From contig CAKONX010000001.1 of the NCBI GenBank assembly GCA_934098345.1, positions 1 through 64,000 of the forward strand: 64,000 nt of DNA, given 5' to 3'. The notes under the pieces are model-generated. The model did no database searches and was not told the DNA's origin. It saw only the letters and a program-made list of their open reading frames with translations. This document shows, one piece after another, positions 25,344 through 35,848 of this stretch. The DNA is from an uncultured Bacilli bacterium. Lineage in GTDB: Bacteria > Bacillota_I > Bacilli_A > RF39 > UBA660. Both the position numbers and the translations under genes were made by a program. Position 1 is the stretch's first letter. Each line of letters opens with the position of its first letter.

Positions 25344-27771
25344 CAAAGTTTTCTTCCGCTTCTTTATCCAATATACTTATTGTCGAAACATATTGATTAT
25401 CTTTAAGGTTAATTAACTTAACACCTTGTGTTACTCTACCTAATTGAGATATTTGATCTATTCCCATTCTAATAGCCATTCCAGATTCAGTTATCATTAA
25501 TAAGTCTTTATCATTGTTTACTATTTTATGAGCTATCATTTCACCGTTTTTATCAGTAACGTTTAAGGCTTTTACTCCTTTGCTGCCACGTTTAGTCATT
25601 CTATACTCACTTATTAAAGTTTTCTTTCCATAACCAAATTTAGTAACAATTAACAAGTTATCATCATCTTTACCAACTTCCATGCCAGTACATTTATAAC
25701 CGCCATCTAAGTTAATACCTTTAACTCCACTAGCAGTTCTTCCCATTGGTCTAACCTCATTTTCATTAAATACAACCATACGACCAGATGTAGATCCAAG
25801 AATTACTTTATTAATTCCATCAGAAAGTTTAACATCTATTAATTCATCACCATCTTTAAGTGAAATAGCAATCTTTCCACTCGTACGTATGTTTGCATAA
25901 TCTTCCACTGCAGTTTTCTTAACTAATCCATCTCTTGTAGCAAAAATTAGATATTTGTTATCATTTTCATTACTAATACTTATAATTGAATTAATTTTTT
26001 CATCTTTTTCAATTTGAAGTAAGTTAATAATTGGTAAACCTTTAGCTTGTCTACTATATTCTGGGATTTCATATCCTTTTAGTCTATAAACTTTACCTTT
26101 ATTAGTAAAGAATAGTATATAGTCATGAGTTGACGCATTAACTAGATACTTAACATAATCTTCTTCGTTAGTAGACATTCCTTTTATTCCTACTCCGCCT
26201 CTATGTTGAGATTTAAATGTTGATGAAACGCATCTCTTAATATAACCTTTATCTGATATAGTTACTATTATATCTTCTTCTGGTATTAAGGATTCATCTT
26301 CAATATAATCTATTGCAGTCATATCAATGTTAGTTCTTCTTTCATCAGCATATTTAGCTTTGATTTCAAGTAATTCCTTCTTGATTATATCTAATACTTT
26401 TTGTTCACTTGCTAAAATTTCTTTTAATTCTTTAATTTGTTCAATTAAATCAGCAAGTTCATTCTCAATTTTATCTCTTTCTAGACCTGTTAATCTACGA
26501 AGTTTTAATTCTAGAATTGCATTTGCTTGAATTTCATCAAATCCAAATCTTTGAATCAATTTTTCACGAGCAATTACATCAGTTTCTGCTTCTTTTATGA
26601 TTTTTATAACTTCATCTATATTATCAAGAGCAATTTTATATCCTTCTAAAATATGAACTCTTTCTTCTTTTTTTCTAAGATCAAATTTAGTTCTTCTAAT
26701 TATAACTTCTTTTTGGAAATCAATATATTTAGAAATAATTTCTTTAATGTTTAAAACTTTTGGAGTTCCATTATCTATCATTAAGAAAATAATACCAAAA
26801 GTAGATTGTAATTGTGTATGTTTATATAAATTGTTTAAAACTACTTGTGGATTTGCCTCTTTTTTAAGAGTAATAATTATATTAACACCCTTTTCAAGAC
26901 TTGTTGCATCATGATAATCTGCAATTCCATCTAAAATTTTATCTCTAACTAATTCACCTATTCTAGTTTTAAGATCAAAAGTATTGATTCCATAAGGAAG
27001 TTCTGTTATTACAATTCTATTTTTTCCATTATTTTCATCAATTTCAGCTTTACAACGAATAGTAATTGTTCCTCTACCAGTTTCATAAGCTTTTTTTATA
27101 CCACTGTTACCTAAAATAATTCCACCAGTTGGAAAATCTGGGCCTTTCAACTTTTCCATAATTTCTGGAATAGTTATTTCATGATTATCTATATATGCAA
27201 CGCATCCATCAATTACTTCACCTAAGTTATGTGGGGGTATATTAGTTGCCATACCAACGGCAATTCCCATAGTTCCATTAACTAAGATATTTGGAAATCT
27301 TGAAGGTAAAACTTCTGGTTCCATTTCAGTTTCATCAAAGTTAGGAATCATATTTACTGTTTCTTTGTTTAAGTCACGAAGCAATTCTAATGAAATTTTA
27401 GCAAGTCTAGATTCGGTATAACGCATTGCTGCTGCTCCATCGCCATCCATATTACCAAAGTTTCCGTGTCCATCAATTAGCATATGTCTATAACTAAAAT
27501 CTTGAGCCATTCTAACCATAGCTTCATAAATTGAAGAATCACCATGTGGGTGATATTTTCCCATAACGTCACCAACAACACGTGCACATTTACGATATTG
27601 TTTATCTGGTGTATAACCATTTTCATACATTGAATAAAGAATTCTTCTATGAACTGGTTTTAAACCATCTCTTAAATCTGGTAAAGCTCTGGCAACTATA
27701 ACACTCATCGAATAATCAAGAAATGATTCTTGAACTTCTGTAACAATATTATTTTGATTAATCTTATCCAT
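25327..27771 (-). CDS. gyrA: DNA gyrase subunit A
   Basis: The protein has 814 residues. The N-terminus '[20 protein letters not shown]' leads to the QRDR region '[20 protein letters not shown]' with the catalytic Tyr in '[11 protein letters not shown]'. Six C-terminal beta-pinwheel repeats include the GyrA box '[10 protein letters not shown]', supporting gyrase rather than topoisomerase IV. At the usual quinolone positions it has Ser (GDSSIYE) and Glu, as in susceptible strains. It follows gyrB after 10 nt. Confidence 0.97.
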   Translation of the reverse strand: MDKINQNNIVTEVQESFLDYSMSVIVARALPDLRDGLKPVHRRILYSMYENGYTPDKQYRKCARVVGDVMGKYHPHGDSSIYEAMVRMAQDFSYRHMLIDGHGNFGNMDGDGAAAMRYTESRLAKISLELLRDLNKETVNMIPNFDETEMEPEVLPSRFPNILVNGTMGIAVGMATNIPPHNLGEVIDGCVAYIDNHEITIPEIMEKLKGPDFPTGGIILGNSGIKKAYETGRGTITIRCKAEIDENNGKNRIVITELPYGINTFDLKTRIGELVRDKILDGIADYHDATSLEKGVNIIITLKKEANPQVVLNNLYKHTQLQSTFGIIFLMIDNGTPKVLNIKEIISKYIDFQKEVIIRRTKFDLRKKEERVHILEGYKIALDNIDEVIKIIKEAETDVIAREKLIQRFGFDEIQANAILELKLRRLTGLERDKIENELADLIEQIKELKEILASEQKVLDIIKKELLEIKAKYADERRTNIDMTAIDYIEDESLIPEEDIIVTISDKGYIKRCVSSTFKSQHRGGVGIKGMSTNEEDYVKYLVNASTHDYILFFTNKGKVYRLKGYEIPEYSRQAKGLPIINLLQIEKDEKINSIISISNENDNKYLIFATRDGLVKKTAVEDYANIRTSGKIAISLKDGDELIDVKLSDGINKVILGSTSGRMVVFNENEVRPMGRTASGVKGINLDGGYKCTGMEVGKDDDNLLIVTKFGYGKKTLISEYRMTKRGSKGVKALNVTDKNGEMIAHKIVNNDKDLLMITESGMAIRMGIDQISQLGRVTQGVKLINLKDNQYVSTISILDKEAEENFEEETE

Positions 27772-27781
27772 ACCTTACCTC

Positions 27782-29698
27782 CTATATATCCAAGTTTTGA
27801 ACAAAATGAGCATTTTCTTCAATGAATTTTCTTCTTGGTTCAACATCTTCACCCATAAGTGTTTCAAAAACCTTATCAGCAGCAACTAAATCTTCAACTG
27901 TAATTTGTCTTAAAATTCTATTTTCTTTTGACATTGTTGTTTCTTTTAACTCGGCTGCATTCATTTCTCCTAAACCTTTAAATCTTTGAACTTCGTAGCT
28001 TTTACCATTTAAAGATTCAATATATTCGTTATATTCATTATCATCTAGGACATATTTTATTGTTTTTCCACAAGTTACCTTATATAAAGGTGGTGTTGCA
28101 GAATAAACATGTCCTGCTTCTACAATTGGTTTAAAGAATCTATAGAATAATGTTAATAATAATATTCTAATATGTGAACCATCAACATCGGCATCGGTCA
28201 TGATTATAATTTTGTCATATCTTAACTTAGATAAATCGAATTCATCACCAATTCCTGTACCAAAAGCAGTTATAATAGTTCTAATTTCGGCATTTTCAAG
28301 GGCACGATCTAGTCTTGCTTTTTCAACATTTAATATTTTACCTCTTAATGGAAGTATAGCTTGAGTCATTGAATCTCTTCCTGTTTTAGCACTTCCACCA
28401 GCTGAATCTCCCTCGACTAAGAATATTTCACATTCACTTCTATCTTTGCTCTTACAATCAGATAGTTTTCCCATAAATCCAGGTAGATCCAAATCTGTTT
28501 TTCTTCTAGTAACTTCACGTGCTTTCTTAGCTGCAAGTCTTGCATGGCTAGCAATAATACATTTTTCAACAATAGTTCTAGCATTATCAGGATTTTCCAT
28601 TAAAAATCTTTCAAATCCTTTTGAGAAAACACTGTCAGCAAGTTTTCTTACTTCAGAGTTTCCCAGTCTTCCTTTTGTTTGACCTTCAAATTGAGGATTT
28701 GGATGTTTACAAGAAATAATCATTGTTAATCCTTCTTTAACATCATCACCAGTTAAACTATCATCTTTTTCTTTAAGCATATTAGTTTTTCTAGCATAAT
28801 TATTTATTACTCTAGTTAAAGCACGTCTTACTCCTTCTTCGTGTGTTCCACCATCATGTGTATTAATATTATTAACAAATGAATAAATATTATCTTGATA
28901 AGAAGTATTATATTGCATTGCAACTTCGAAAAATACGCCCTCTTCTTCACCTTCTAAATGAATAATTTGATCATGAATAGGAGTCTTATTTTTATTTAAA
29001 AACTTAACATATTCAGAAATTCCACCTTCATAAAGGAAAGTTTCTCCCGTTGTATCTTCATCATCACGGTCATCTCTAATATTAATTGATAAGCCTTTAT
29101 TTAAGAATGCAAGTTCTCTTATTCTTACCTTCAAAGTTTCATAATCGTAAACATCTGTATCAAAAATAGTTGGATCTGGTTTAAAAGTTACTGTTGTACC
29201 TGTACGATGTGGTTCACATTCACCAATAACATGTAATGGTTCCTTAGTATGTCCACCATTTTCAAAACGAATATAATTGATTTTTCCATCTTTATATACT
29301 CTTACTTCACACCAACTAGATAAGGCATTAACAACACTAGCACCTACACCATGTAGACCACCAGATACTTTGTATCCTCCTCCACCAAATTTTCCACCAG
29401 CATGTAATACGGTATAAACTGTTTCAACTGTTGAAATATGTGTTTTAGGATGTATACCTATTGGAATTCCTCTACCATCATCTTTTACAGTAATAGAATT
29501 ATCTTTATTAATTACTACTTCAATATTATTACAATATCCAGCTAATGCTTCATCTATTGCATTATCAACAATTTCCCAAACTAGATGGTGTAATCCTTTA
29601 ACATCAGTAGTGCCTATATACATACCTGGTCTTTTTCTAACAGCCTCTAATCCTTCCAAAACTTGAATATCGGTTGCATCATAATGTTCATTATTCAT
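27782..29698 (-). CDS. gyrB: DNA gyrase subunit B
   Basis: The protein has 638 residues. The GHKL ATPase has '[13 protein letters not shown]', '[14 protein letters not shown]' and '[14 protein letters not shown]'. The TOPRIM domain has '[14 protein letters not shown]', and '[13 protein letters not shown]' is near the end. The ATG at 29698 follows GGAGGG and overlaps the recF stop by 8 bp; an upstream in-frame start lies inside recF and lacks a site. Order dnaN, recF, gyrB, gyrA is standard. Confidence 0.97.
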   Translation of the reverse strand: MNNEHYDATDIQVLEGLEAVRKRPGMYIGTTDVKGLHHLVWEIVDNAIDEALAGYCNNIEVVINKDNSITVKDDGRGIPIGIHPKTHISTVETVYTVLHAGGKFGGGGYKVSGGLHGVGASVVNALSSWCEVRVYKDGKINYIRFENGGHTKEPLHVIGECEPHRTGTTVTFKPDPTIFDTDVYDYETLKVRIRELAFLNKGLSINIRDDRDDEDTTGETFLYEGGISEYVKFLNKNKTPIHDQIIHLEGEEEGVFFEVAMQYNTSYQDNIYSFVNNINTHDGGTHEEGVRRALTRVINNYARKTNMLKEKDDSLTGDDVKEGLTMIISCKHPNPQFEGQTKGRLGNSEVRKLADSVFSKGFERFLMENPDNARTIVEKCIIASHARLAAKKAREVTRRKTDLDLPGFMGKLSDCKSKDRSECEIFLVEGDSAGGSAKTGRDSMTQAILPLRGKILNVEKARLDRALENAEIRTIITAFGTGIGDEFDLSKLRYDKIIIMTDADVDGSHIRILLLTLFYRFFKPIVEAGHVYSATPPLYKVTCGKTIKYVLDDNEYNEYIESLNGKSYEVQRFKGLGEMNAAELKETTMSKENRILRQITVEDLVAADKVFETLMGEDVEPRRKFIEENAHFVQNLDI

Positions 29699-30788
29699 AA
29701 ATACCCTCCTCAACAACTCCATCTGCTACATAAAATATTTTACTATCAGTTTTTATCTTATTATCAATTTTATTTAATTCTGTAGTTGTAATAAAAGTCT
29801 GAATATCATCATCTATAAAATGCATGATATTATTTATCTTTTCTTCATCTAACTCACTAAATAAATCATCTAATATCAATATAGGAGTAACGTTTTTTTC
29901 TTTTCTAAAAATTTCAATTTCTGCCATTTTAAATGATATAATTGCATTTTTTTGTTCACCTTCTGAACCATAATCTTTTAAATTAACCTCATTTAATTCA
30001 AAAACATAGTCATCTTTATGAACACCATTATTAGTCTTACCTAAAATAATATCCTTTTTTTCATCCTTTTTATAACTATCAAGTATTTGTTCTCTAGTCA
30101 TATCTTTAAAATAGGAATCATATTTTAGTTTTAAACCACTTTTTCCAGTAATTTCCAAGTAATTTTTTTCAATATAACTATTAATATCGTTAATAAAGTC
30201 CATTCTATAGTCATATATTTTGATACCTAAATCAACTAACTGTTCAGTCAAAATATCCAAATAACTAATTGGAGCATTACCATTTAAATATAAAGTTTTT
30301 AAGTACAAATTTCTTTGTTTTAATACTTTATTATATAAAGTTAATACTTTAAGATAATCATTACTAAATTGGCTTAGTTCAATATTAATAAGTTTTCTTC
30401 GAACACTTGGAGTATCTTTTATTAAAAGTAAATCATGTGAAGTAAATAAAACTATATTTATTCTTGATAAATAATCACTTATCTTATCAATTTTTTTATT
30501 ATTAATTTTTACAGTTTTATCATTTTCTTTTAAAATAACTTTATAATCATTCTTGTAATTATCTAAAATAGTGCCTTCAACTCTAGTTAAATCAGTATTA
30601 TATTTAATAACAACGTTTTCTTTAGATCCTCTAAAAGACTTAGTAAAAGCGAGAACATATATAGCTTCAACTATATTTGTCTTCCCCATTCCATTTTTTC
30701 CGATTATCAAATTCTTTTTAGGGTCAAAACTAAAACTTAATTTTTCATAATTTCTAAAATTAAGCAATTTTAAATCTAAAATTTTCAT
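29691..30788 (-). CDS. recF: DNA replication and repair protein RecF
   Basis: The protein has 365 residues. The ABC-type ATPase has Walker A '[20 protein letters not shown]', signature region '[20 protein letters not shown]' and Walker B '[14 protein letters not shown]'. It promotes RecA loading at gaps with RecO and RecR (recR is also in this window). An unusual feature of the location is that a comK homologue, not the S4-domain gene yaaA, lies between dnaN and recF. Confidence 0.97.
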   Translation of the reverse strand: MKILDLKLLNFRNYEKLSFSFDPKKNLIIGKNGMGKTNIVEAIYVLAFTKSFRGSKENVVIKYNTDLTRVEGTILDNYKNDYKVILKENDKTVKINNKKIDKISDYLSRINIVLFTSHDLLLIKDTPSVRRKLINIELSQFSNDYLKVLTLYNKVLKQRNLYLKTLYLNGNAPISYLDILTEQLVDLGIKIYDYRMDFINDINSYIEKNYLEITGKSGLKLKYDSYFKDMTREQILDSYKKDEKKDIILGKTNNGVHKDDYVFELNEVNLKDYGSEGEQKNAIISFKMAEIEIFRKEKNVTPILILDDLFSELDEEKINNIMHFIDDDIQTFITTTELNKIDNKIKTDSKIFYVADGVVEEGIYE

Positions 30789-30872
30789 TTTTACCCCCTA
30801 ATTTCAATTTTAAAAGATTTTCACATATTTGTGTACTCCTATACACATATTAATTATATCATATTTTAATAC

Positions 30873-30912
30873 ACAAAAAAAGGAAAAATCTACTTAATTA
30901 AGTTATTTTTCC
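30873..30912 (-). terminator. Terminator after the comK homologue
   Basis: The stem GGAAAAAT/ATTTTTCC encloses an inner AACTTAATTAAGT-like self-complementary loop and is followed by seven T on the minus strand. Confidence 0.75.
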
Positions 30913-31345
30913 CACTTATTAGAGCTAATCTTAAAGCTCTGTTATATTGATTATTTAATATATAAAAAGATATTTCTAAATAAAGAAATGTTCCATTCTT
31001 AAATTCAACTATTCCATTACCAGTTTTACCATCTTTTAATATATTTTTTACATTGATGAGATTAATCCACATACAAGACCTTAATCTTGGAGAAGATGTT
31101 GGAAATAATAGTAGGCAATTCTTTTCACTAAGCATAATTGGTGTCTTATAAGAAGAACCAATTGAATAAATACTACCTTCTACCCTTCCATCCATACTAG
31201 ATCCGTACATTAAAGCATTCTTCTTAATAACAACTTTTGGACTATTATCTATATAAAATTGATTATCTTCTTCAATAATAATAGACTTTTTTGGCCCATT
31301 TGGAAGTATTGCATATGTATCATCTGTAATCATATATTCTTTCAT
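30890..31345 (-). CDS. comK: ComK-family competence transcription factor
   Basis: The protein has 151 residues. The family pattern is visible: 'YMITDDTYAILPNG', 'ALMYGSSMDGRVEGSIYSIG', 'KTPIMLSEKNCLLLFPTSSP' and 'RSCMWINLINV', followed by 'FKNGTFLYLEISFYILNNQ'. B. subtilis ComK (192 residues) activates DNA-uptake genes by binding AT-boxes. This protein lacks the ~40 C-terminal residues of that version, as some homologues do. A strong AGGAGGG site precedes the ATG. Its place between dnaN and recF, with its own terminator, suggests an independent unit; no uptake genes are in the window. Confidence 0.85.
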   Translation of the reverse strand: MKEYMITDDTYAILPNGPKKSIIIEEDNQFYIDNSPKVVIKKNALMYGSSMDGRVEGSIYSIGSSYKTPIMLSEKNCLLLFPTSSPRLRSCMWINLINVKNILKDGKTGNGIVEFKNGTFLYLEISFYILNNQYNRALRLALISGKNNLIK

Positions 31346-31395
31346 AAAACCCTCCTGTGAGGTTGTATACTAACAGATGAAAAGCGCGAATTTTG

Positions 31396-31433
31396 TCAAA
31401 AAAAAGAATATTAGTTAAATTTTCTAATATTCT
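31396..31433 (-). terminator. Terminator of dnaN
   Basis: The stem AGAATATTAG/CTAATATTCT (10 bp, nine-base loop) is followed on the minus strand by eight T. Confidence 0.85.
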
Positions 31434-32553
31434 AATAAGTTTTAATAGGTAAAATCAATTGAATTAATGTTTCATCAGTAGCTGATTTTAAGATAATTGG
31501 TTTAGAATCCCCATTCATAAATATTGTTATATCTTCACTATCAAATGTTTTTAATGCATCCATCATATATTTTGCACTGAATGAAATTGATATATCTTCA
31601 GAAGTATTTTTATCTATATTAATATAATCTTCAACTTTACCAATTTCAGATGCAAATGATGAAATCTCTAACATATTTTCTTTAGTTTCCATTTTTATGA
31701 TATTTTTTTCTTTACTTTGAGCAAGTAATGCAGCACGATCTATTGAAGAGAATAAATCATTTAATTTAGTTGTAATAATAAATATGAAATCATTTGGTAT
31801 AAATGAAGAAGTATTTGGATAAGTACCATTTAATAAGTTTGATTGGAAATCAACATTTTTATATTTAAATAAAATTTTGTTATTAAATATATGGATTTCA
31901 ACTAAATCTTCACTATCTTCTAATATTTTATCTAAATTATCAATATTTTTACCAGGAATAACAATATCAACTGGTAAAGAATAATTTTCATCTAATATAA
32001 TTGTCTTTTTAGCAAGTCTATATGAATCTGTTGCAATAGCCTCTAAAACATTACCATTAACTTTTATATTAATACCAGTAAGTAATGGACGAGATTCTTG
32101 AGTTGATATAGCAAATATTACTTGTTTAATTAAAGTTTTCAATTCTCCTGATTTTAAAGTAATAAAATTATCATTTTCTTCTATATCTATTTGTGGATAA
32201 TCTAAACTATTTAAACAATTTAAGTTATATTTACTATTGTCAGTGTAAATCATTATTTTTAAATCATCAATTACTTCAAAGTTTACAATGTCACTTGGCA
32301 TCTTTCTAATAATATCTATTAAGAATTTACTTTGAATAATAATTGTTCCAGTAGATTCAATACTTTCTATTTTATCTTTTTCTATAAATGATCTGATAGT
32401 TAAATCAGTATCACTTGCCATAAGTGTTAATCCTTCTTCAGTAAGTTCAAACTTAATACCATTAAGTATAGGTATTATATTTCTACTTGATATTGCCTTA
32501 CTTACATTTACTAATTGGTCTAAAATAATATTCTTTTTAATTCTAAATTTCAT
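31432..32553 (-). CDS. dnaN: DNA polymerase III beta subunit (sliding clamp)
   Basis: The protein has 373 residues in three clamp domains. Recognisable segments are 'MKFRIKKNIILDQLVNVSKA', 'ITDSYRLA'-like 'ATDSYRLAKKTIIL' and the terminal 'LIQLILPIKTY', which forms part of the partner-binding pocket. It tethers the replicative polymerase to DNA. It lies after dnaA, with a gap that contains DnaA-box-like sequences. Confidence 0.97.
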   Translation of the reverse strand: MKFRIKKNIILDQLVNVSKAISSRNIIPILNGIKFELTEEGLTLMASDTDLTIRSFIEKDKIESIESTGTIIIQSKFLIDIIRKMPSDIVNFEVIDDLKIMIYTDNSKYNLNCLNSLDYPQIDIEENDNFITLKSGELKTLIKQVIFAISTQESRPLLTGINIKVNGNVLEAIATDSYRLAKKTIILDENYSLPVDIVIPGKNIDNLDKILEDSEDLVEIHIFNNKILFKYKNVDFQSNLLNGTYPNTSSFIPNDFIFIITTKLNDLFSSIDRAALLAQSKEKNIIKMETKENMLEISSFASEIGKVEDYINIDKNTSEDISISFSAKYMMDALKTFDSEDITIFMNGDSKPIILKSATDETLIQLILPIKTY

Positions 32554-32596
32554 ATTTATTCCTTCTTTCTTTTATATATATTATTTTTATTATTAG

Positions 32597-32695
32597 TGTT
32601 GAAATTGTTGAAAACTATCATTTACACTTTATTTTCCACTAATTTTACATTTATTTATTAATATTTTAGTGTTAATAAGTTGTAAGTTATTAACA
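32597..32695. promoter_or_regulatory. DnaA-box-like cluster between dnaA and dnaN
   Basis: Three exact copies of the same 9-mer family found in oriC occur here: TTTTCAACA on the minus strand (32606-32614), and TTATTAACA at 32670-32678 (minus) and 32687-32695 (plus). A near copy is at 32597-32605. With the cluster on the other side of dnaA, this resembles the two-part origin of B. subtilis. Confidence 0.65.
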
Positions 32696-34048
32696 TTAAT
32701 TCATGATTTTATCTTTTATTTTATTAATTTCTTCTTTTAATTCATCATCTTGTTTTAAACTATCAGCTATCTTATCACAAGCATGAATTACAGTAGCATG
32801 ATCTCTATTAAATTCCAAACCAATTTTATCAAGTGTTTCTTCCGTTGTCATTTTACATAAGTAAATGGCTACTTGCCTTGCATGATTTATGATTGCCGTT
32901 CTTTTCTTACTTTTTAATGATTCAACTGTTAAATCATAATATTCAGCAACAGCTTTCTGTATTTTAGTAACATTGTTAGTTATATATACTGAAGAACCTA
33001 TATAATCTTTTAACGCATCTTTTGCAAATTCCAGATTAATTTCTTTAGGTGAATACATTGCTGTTACTGCATATAACCTATTTATAGCACCTTCTAAGTG
33101 TCTAACATCGTTTTCACAGTTGTTTGCAATATATTCCAGTACTTCAGGAGCAATCATTTTACTTACTTCATGTCCTGCAATTTTATTTTTTACAATTTTT
33201 AAACGAAGTTCATAATCTGGAGGCATTATATTAACTGTAAGTCCCCAAGTAAACCTTGTTCTAAGACGTTCTTCCAGTACTTTTAAGTCATCTGGACTTC
33301 TATCTGATGATATTATTATCTGTTTATTTAAACTATATAACTCATTAAATGTGTTAAAAAATTCATCCTGAGTCTTATTAGCACCACCTAAAAATTGAAT
33401 ATCATCAATTATTAATACATCTACACTTCGATATTTTTCTTTAAAATGAGCAATTAAATCTAAGTTGTTATCATCTTTTCTATTAATTTGAGTAAAATCT
33501 GTTATAAATCTCTCACTTGTAACATATAAAACCGATTTATTTGAGTTATCAGTAACAAAATTACCAATAGCATGCATTAAATGTGTCTTCCCTAACCCGC
33601 TTTTTCCATATATAAATAAGGGATTATAAAGTTTTCCAGGTTGTTCAGCAACTGATAAGCCAACTGTTTGAGCTAATCTATTAGAATTACCAACAACAAA
33701 ATTATCAAATGTATAATTTGGATTCAAATTACTACAATTATTATTCTTAAATTTAGGCATATCCATTATAGGTTCTTCTATAATGACCTCTTCTTCTTTT
33801 ATATCTTCTTTGCAAATAACTTCAAAATCATATTCTTCATTACTTACTTCTTTTAAAACATCTTTAATAATGTTTTCATAATAATTATTTATATAATCTT
33901 TTTTATATTTATTAGCAGCACATATAGTTAAAGTATGATTATCCAAACTAATTATATCCGCATCCTTAAACCAAGTGTTAAATGAAATATTATTTAACTT
34001 ACTGCTAAGAACATTTAAAAAAGTATTCCAAAAACCTTCCTTATCCAT
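32696..34048 (-). CDS. dnaA: Chromosomal replication initiator DnaA
   Basis: The protein has 450 residues. Domain I is N-terminal ('FWNTFLNVLSSKLNNISFNT'). The AAA+ domain has 'NPLFIYGKSGLGKTHLMHAI' (Walker A), 'DVLIIDDIQFLGG' (Walker B) and 'LRTRFTWGL' (arginine finger region). Domain IV binds DNA. Its recognition loop reads 'FNRDHATVIHA', where almost all homologues have FGGRDHTTV: one residue is missing and the Thr that contacts the DnaA box is Ala. The minor-groove Arg is kept in 'HARQ'. Confidence 0.97.
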   Translation of the reverse strand: MDKEGFWNTFLNVLSSKLNNISFNTWFKDADIISLDNHTLTICAANKYKKDYINNYYENIIKDVLKEVSNEEYDFEVICKEDIKEEEVIIEEPIMDMPKFKNNNCSNLNPNYTFDNFVVGNSNRLAQTVGLSVAEQPGKLYNPLFIYGKSGLGKTHLMHAIGNFVTDNSNKSVLYVTSERFITDFTQINRKDDNNLDLIAHFKEKYRSVDVLIIDDIQFLGGANKTQDEFFNTFNELYSLNKQIIISSDRSPDDLKVLEERLRTRFTWGLTVNIMPPDYELRLKIVKNKIAGHEVSKMIAPEVLEYIANNCENDVRHLEGAINRLYAVTAMYSPKEINLEFAKDALKDYIGSSVYITNNVTKIQKAVAEYYDLTVESLKSKKRTAIINHARQVAIYLCKMTTEETLDKIGLEFNRDHATVIHACDKIADSLKQDDELKEEINKIKDKIMN

Positions 34049-34126
34049 TTAACCACCCTGCTTTACCATTAAAATAATCAACTTTCACATTTGATTTTTC
34101 TAACTAAATAAATTGTAAATCACTTT

Positions 34127-34310
34127 TGTTGAAAAATAAAGTAATAAATTAAAAAATCATCTTTTCAACACGTTATTAACAAACTTATTAACAATTCGTA
34201 TACTATAATAACGTAAAAAAATAGACTTTTCAACAGTTTCAACAAATTAATTAAAAAAGTTTTCAATTGTTAAAAAAAGTTATTAACAATCAACGTTGAA
34301 AAGTTGAAAA
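34127..34310. other. oriC: Replication origin oriC with variant DnaA boxes
   Basis: The 357-base gap between dnaA and rpmH holds many 9-mers of one family. TTTTCAACA occurs at 34162-34170, 34227-34235 and on the minus strand at 34127-34135. TTATTAACA occurs at 34173-34181, 34185-34193 and 34280-34288. Near copies are at 34236-34244, 34268-34276, 34294-34302 and 34302-34310. Canonical TTATCCACA is absent; all copies have A for C at position 6. An A/T-only stretch near 34246-34280 could be the unwinding element. Strand switch and gene content support origin identity. Confidence 0.85.
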
Positions 34311-34343
34311 CTAAGTTTTTTACCTAAAAATACGTAAAAATAA

Positions 34344-34372
34344 TTGACTTCTAATTTCTATTATTATATAAT
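34344..34372 (+). promoter_or_regulatory. Sigma-A promoter of rpmH
   Basis: TTGACT (34344-34349) and perfect TATAAT (34367-34372) are spaced by 17 nt, 34 nt before the rpmH start. Confidence 0.88.
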
Positions 34373-34405
34373 AACTTTGCTTTTGAGATGTGGAGGTGGA
34401 AAACA

Positions 34406-34528
34406 ATGAAAAGAACATTTCAACCAAATAATCGTAAAAAATCAAAAAAACATGGATTCTTTGCACGTAAAAATTCTAAAATATTAAAAACTAGAAGAGC
34501 AAAAGGAAGAAAAATTTTAAGTAGATAA
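34406..34528 (+). CDS. rpmH: 50S ribosomal protein L34
   Basis: The protein has 40 residues: '[20 protein letters not shown]', then '[20 protein letters not shown]'. It is very basic and matches L34, a few residues shorter than the usual 44. A GGAGGTG site precedes the ATG. It starts the rightward operon with rnpA, yidC and jag, the nearly universal arrangement beside oriC. Confidence 0.97.
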   Translation: MKRTFQPNNRKKSKKHGFFARKNSKILKTRRAKGRKILSR

Positions 34529-34534
34529 TTAACT

Positions 34535-34557
34535 AAGCCACTTTTGTGGCTTTTTAT
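34535..34557 (+). terminator. Terminator between rpmH and rnpA
   Basis: The stem AAGCCAC/GTGGCTT with a TTTT loop is followed by TTT. The T-run is short, so it may only reduce transcription into rnpA. Confidence 0.7.
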
Positions 34558-34590
34558 TCTATTATGATTAGCTTTTTGAGGAGGAAAATT

Positions 34591-34908
34591 ATGAAAAAAT
34601 ATGAAACTGTTAAAGAACATAAGGACTTTGAATACATTATTCATAATTGTCCCTTTAAAAAAAGTAAAAATTTTATTATATATAATAAGGATAATGATTT
34701 AGCTTATTCTAGATTTGGAATAGCAGTTTCTAAAAAATTAGGAAATGCAGTTACAAGAAACAGAGCTAAAAGAGTTATGAGAGAATTAATTCACAATAAT
34801 AAAAAGTTATTTTCAAATAGTAAAGATTATATTATAATAATAAAAAAAGGATTAATTGACGAATCTTTTAGTAATTTGAATGATGAATTAATTAAGACAT
34901 TAAAATAG
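34591..34908 (+). CDS. rnpA: Ribonuclease P protein component
   Basis: The protein has 105 residues. The RNR motif lies in 'LGNAVTRNRAKRVMRE', and 'KYETVKEHKDFEYII' and 'RFGIAVSKKLG' are family landmarks. It binds the catalytic RNase P RNA that matures tRNA 5' ends. The ATG at 34591 follows GAGGAGG; the frame is open further upstream, but across the rpmH terminator. Confidence 0.96.
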   Translation: MKKYETVKEHKDFEYIIHNCPFKKSKNFIIYNKDNDLAYSRFGIAVSKKLGNAVTRNRAKRVMRELIHNNKKLFSNSKDYIIIIKKGLIDESFSNLNDELIKTLK

Positions 34909-34916
34909 GAGAGAAT

Positions 34917-35846
34917 ATGAAAAAGAAAATATGTGTTATTGCAGCAATTATTCTTCTAACATTAACTGGATGTAATAAACAATTAGTTGATGGAGATAAA
35001 AAAAGAGTAATGGATGAAAAGACTGGTCAAAGTTTATCAGCAAATATTCTTTGTTTACCAGAAAATGAAGAAATATTAGAACAATATAAAAAGTACGAAG
35101 AATATATGGATGTTAAATTAAGTGATTTACCAAAATGTTCTAATATGAAAATTTATGAGAAAAAAGCTTATAATGGACTTTGGGTACAATTATTTGTTAG
35201 ACCACTTGCTTGGGTAATTATTAATTTAGGAAAAATGCTTGGTAACTATGGTGTATCCGTAATGGTTATGGGAATAATTATTCGTTTAATAATGATGCCT
35301 TTTAGTGCTAAAACAATAAGACAACAAGAAAATTTAAAGAAAGCTCAACCTGAACTTGAAAGAATAGAAAAGAAATATAAAGATAAAACTGATCAAGAAT
35401 CAATGATGCAAAAGAGTCAAGAAACATTAAGTATTTATAAAAAATATAGTGTTAATCCATTAAGCAGTTGCTTAGTATCATTTATTCAACTTCCTTTATT
35501 CTTTGCTTTCCTAGAAGCAATCAACAGGGTTCCAGCAATATTTGAAAACTATTTTTGGAAATTCCAATTAGGTACAACGCCTTTAGTTGGAATAAAAGAA
35601 GGTAATTATTTCTACATAATCTTAATAGTTTTAATAGTCTTATTCACAGCATTATCATTTAAGATGACGATGAATCAAACAAGTGTAACAACTGAAAGTG
35701 GGGTACAAACTAAATACATGATGATCTTTATGACTGTATTTATTGGTATTGCATCTATTCAATTACCATCAGCAATTGCTTTATATTGGGTAGTTACAAA
35801 TGCATTTAATGTATTCCAAACAATAATATTTAAGAAAGTAGGTTAG
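34917..35846 (+). CDS. yidC: Membrane protein insertase YidC (lipoprotein form, SpoIIIJ/YqjG type)
   Basis: The protein has 309 residues. The N-terminus is a lipoprotein signal peptide with lipobox 'LTLTGCNKQ'. The five-helix 60KD_IMP core starts near 'LGNYGVSVMVMGIIIRLIMM', whose conserved Arg lies in the hydrophilic groove, and contains 'NPLSSCLVSFIQLPLFFAF' and 'IALYWVVTNAFNVFQTII'. It inserts membrane proteins. It follows rnpA after 8 nt and precedes jag after 2 nt. Confidence 0.95.
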   Translation: MKKKICVIAAIILLTLTGCNKQLVDGDKKRVMDEKTGQSLSANILCLPENEEILEQYKKYEEYMDVKLSDLPKCSNMKIYEKKAYNGLWVQLFVRPLAWVIINLGKMLGNYGVSVMVMGIIIRLIMMPFSAKTIRQQENLKKAQPELERIEKKYKDKTDQESMMQKSQETLSIYKKYSVNPLSSCLVSFIQLPLFFAFLEAINRVPAIFENYFWKFQLGTTPLVGIKEGNYFYIILIVLIVLFTALSFKMTMNQTSVTTESGVQTKYMMIFMTVFIGIASIQLPSAIALYWVVTNAFNVFQTIIFKKVG

Positions 35847-35848
35847 TT

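Noticed and set aside
31346..31400. ComK autoregulatory AT-boxes before the comK homologue
   Set aside because: AAAA and TTTT blocks occur with a 7-base gap, but the published box has a 5-base gap and needs two such units.
34049..34405. Canonical DnaA boxes TTATCCACA in oriC
   Set aside because: None is present on either strand in this gap. Only the TTTTCAACA/TTATTAACA family is repeated, so the boxes are reported as variants.
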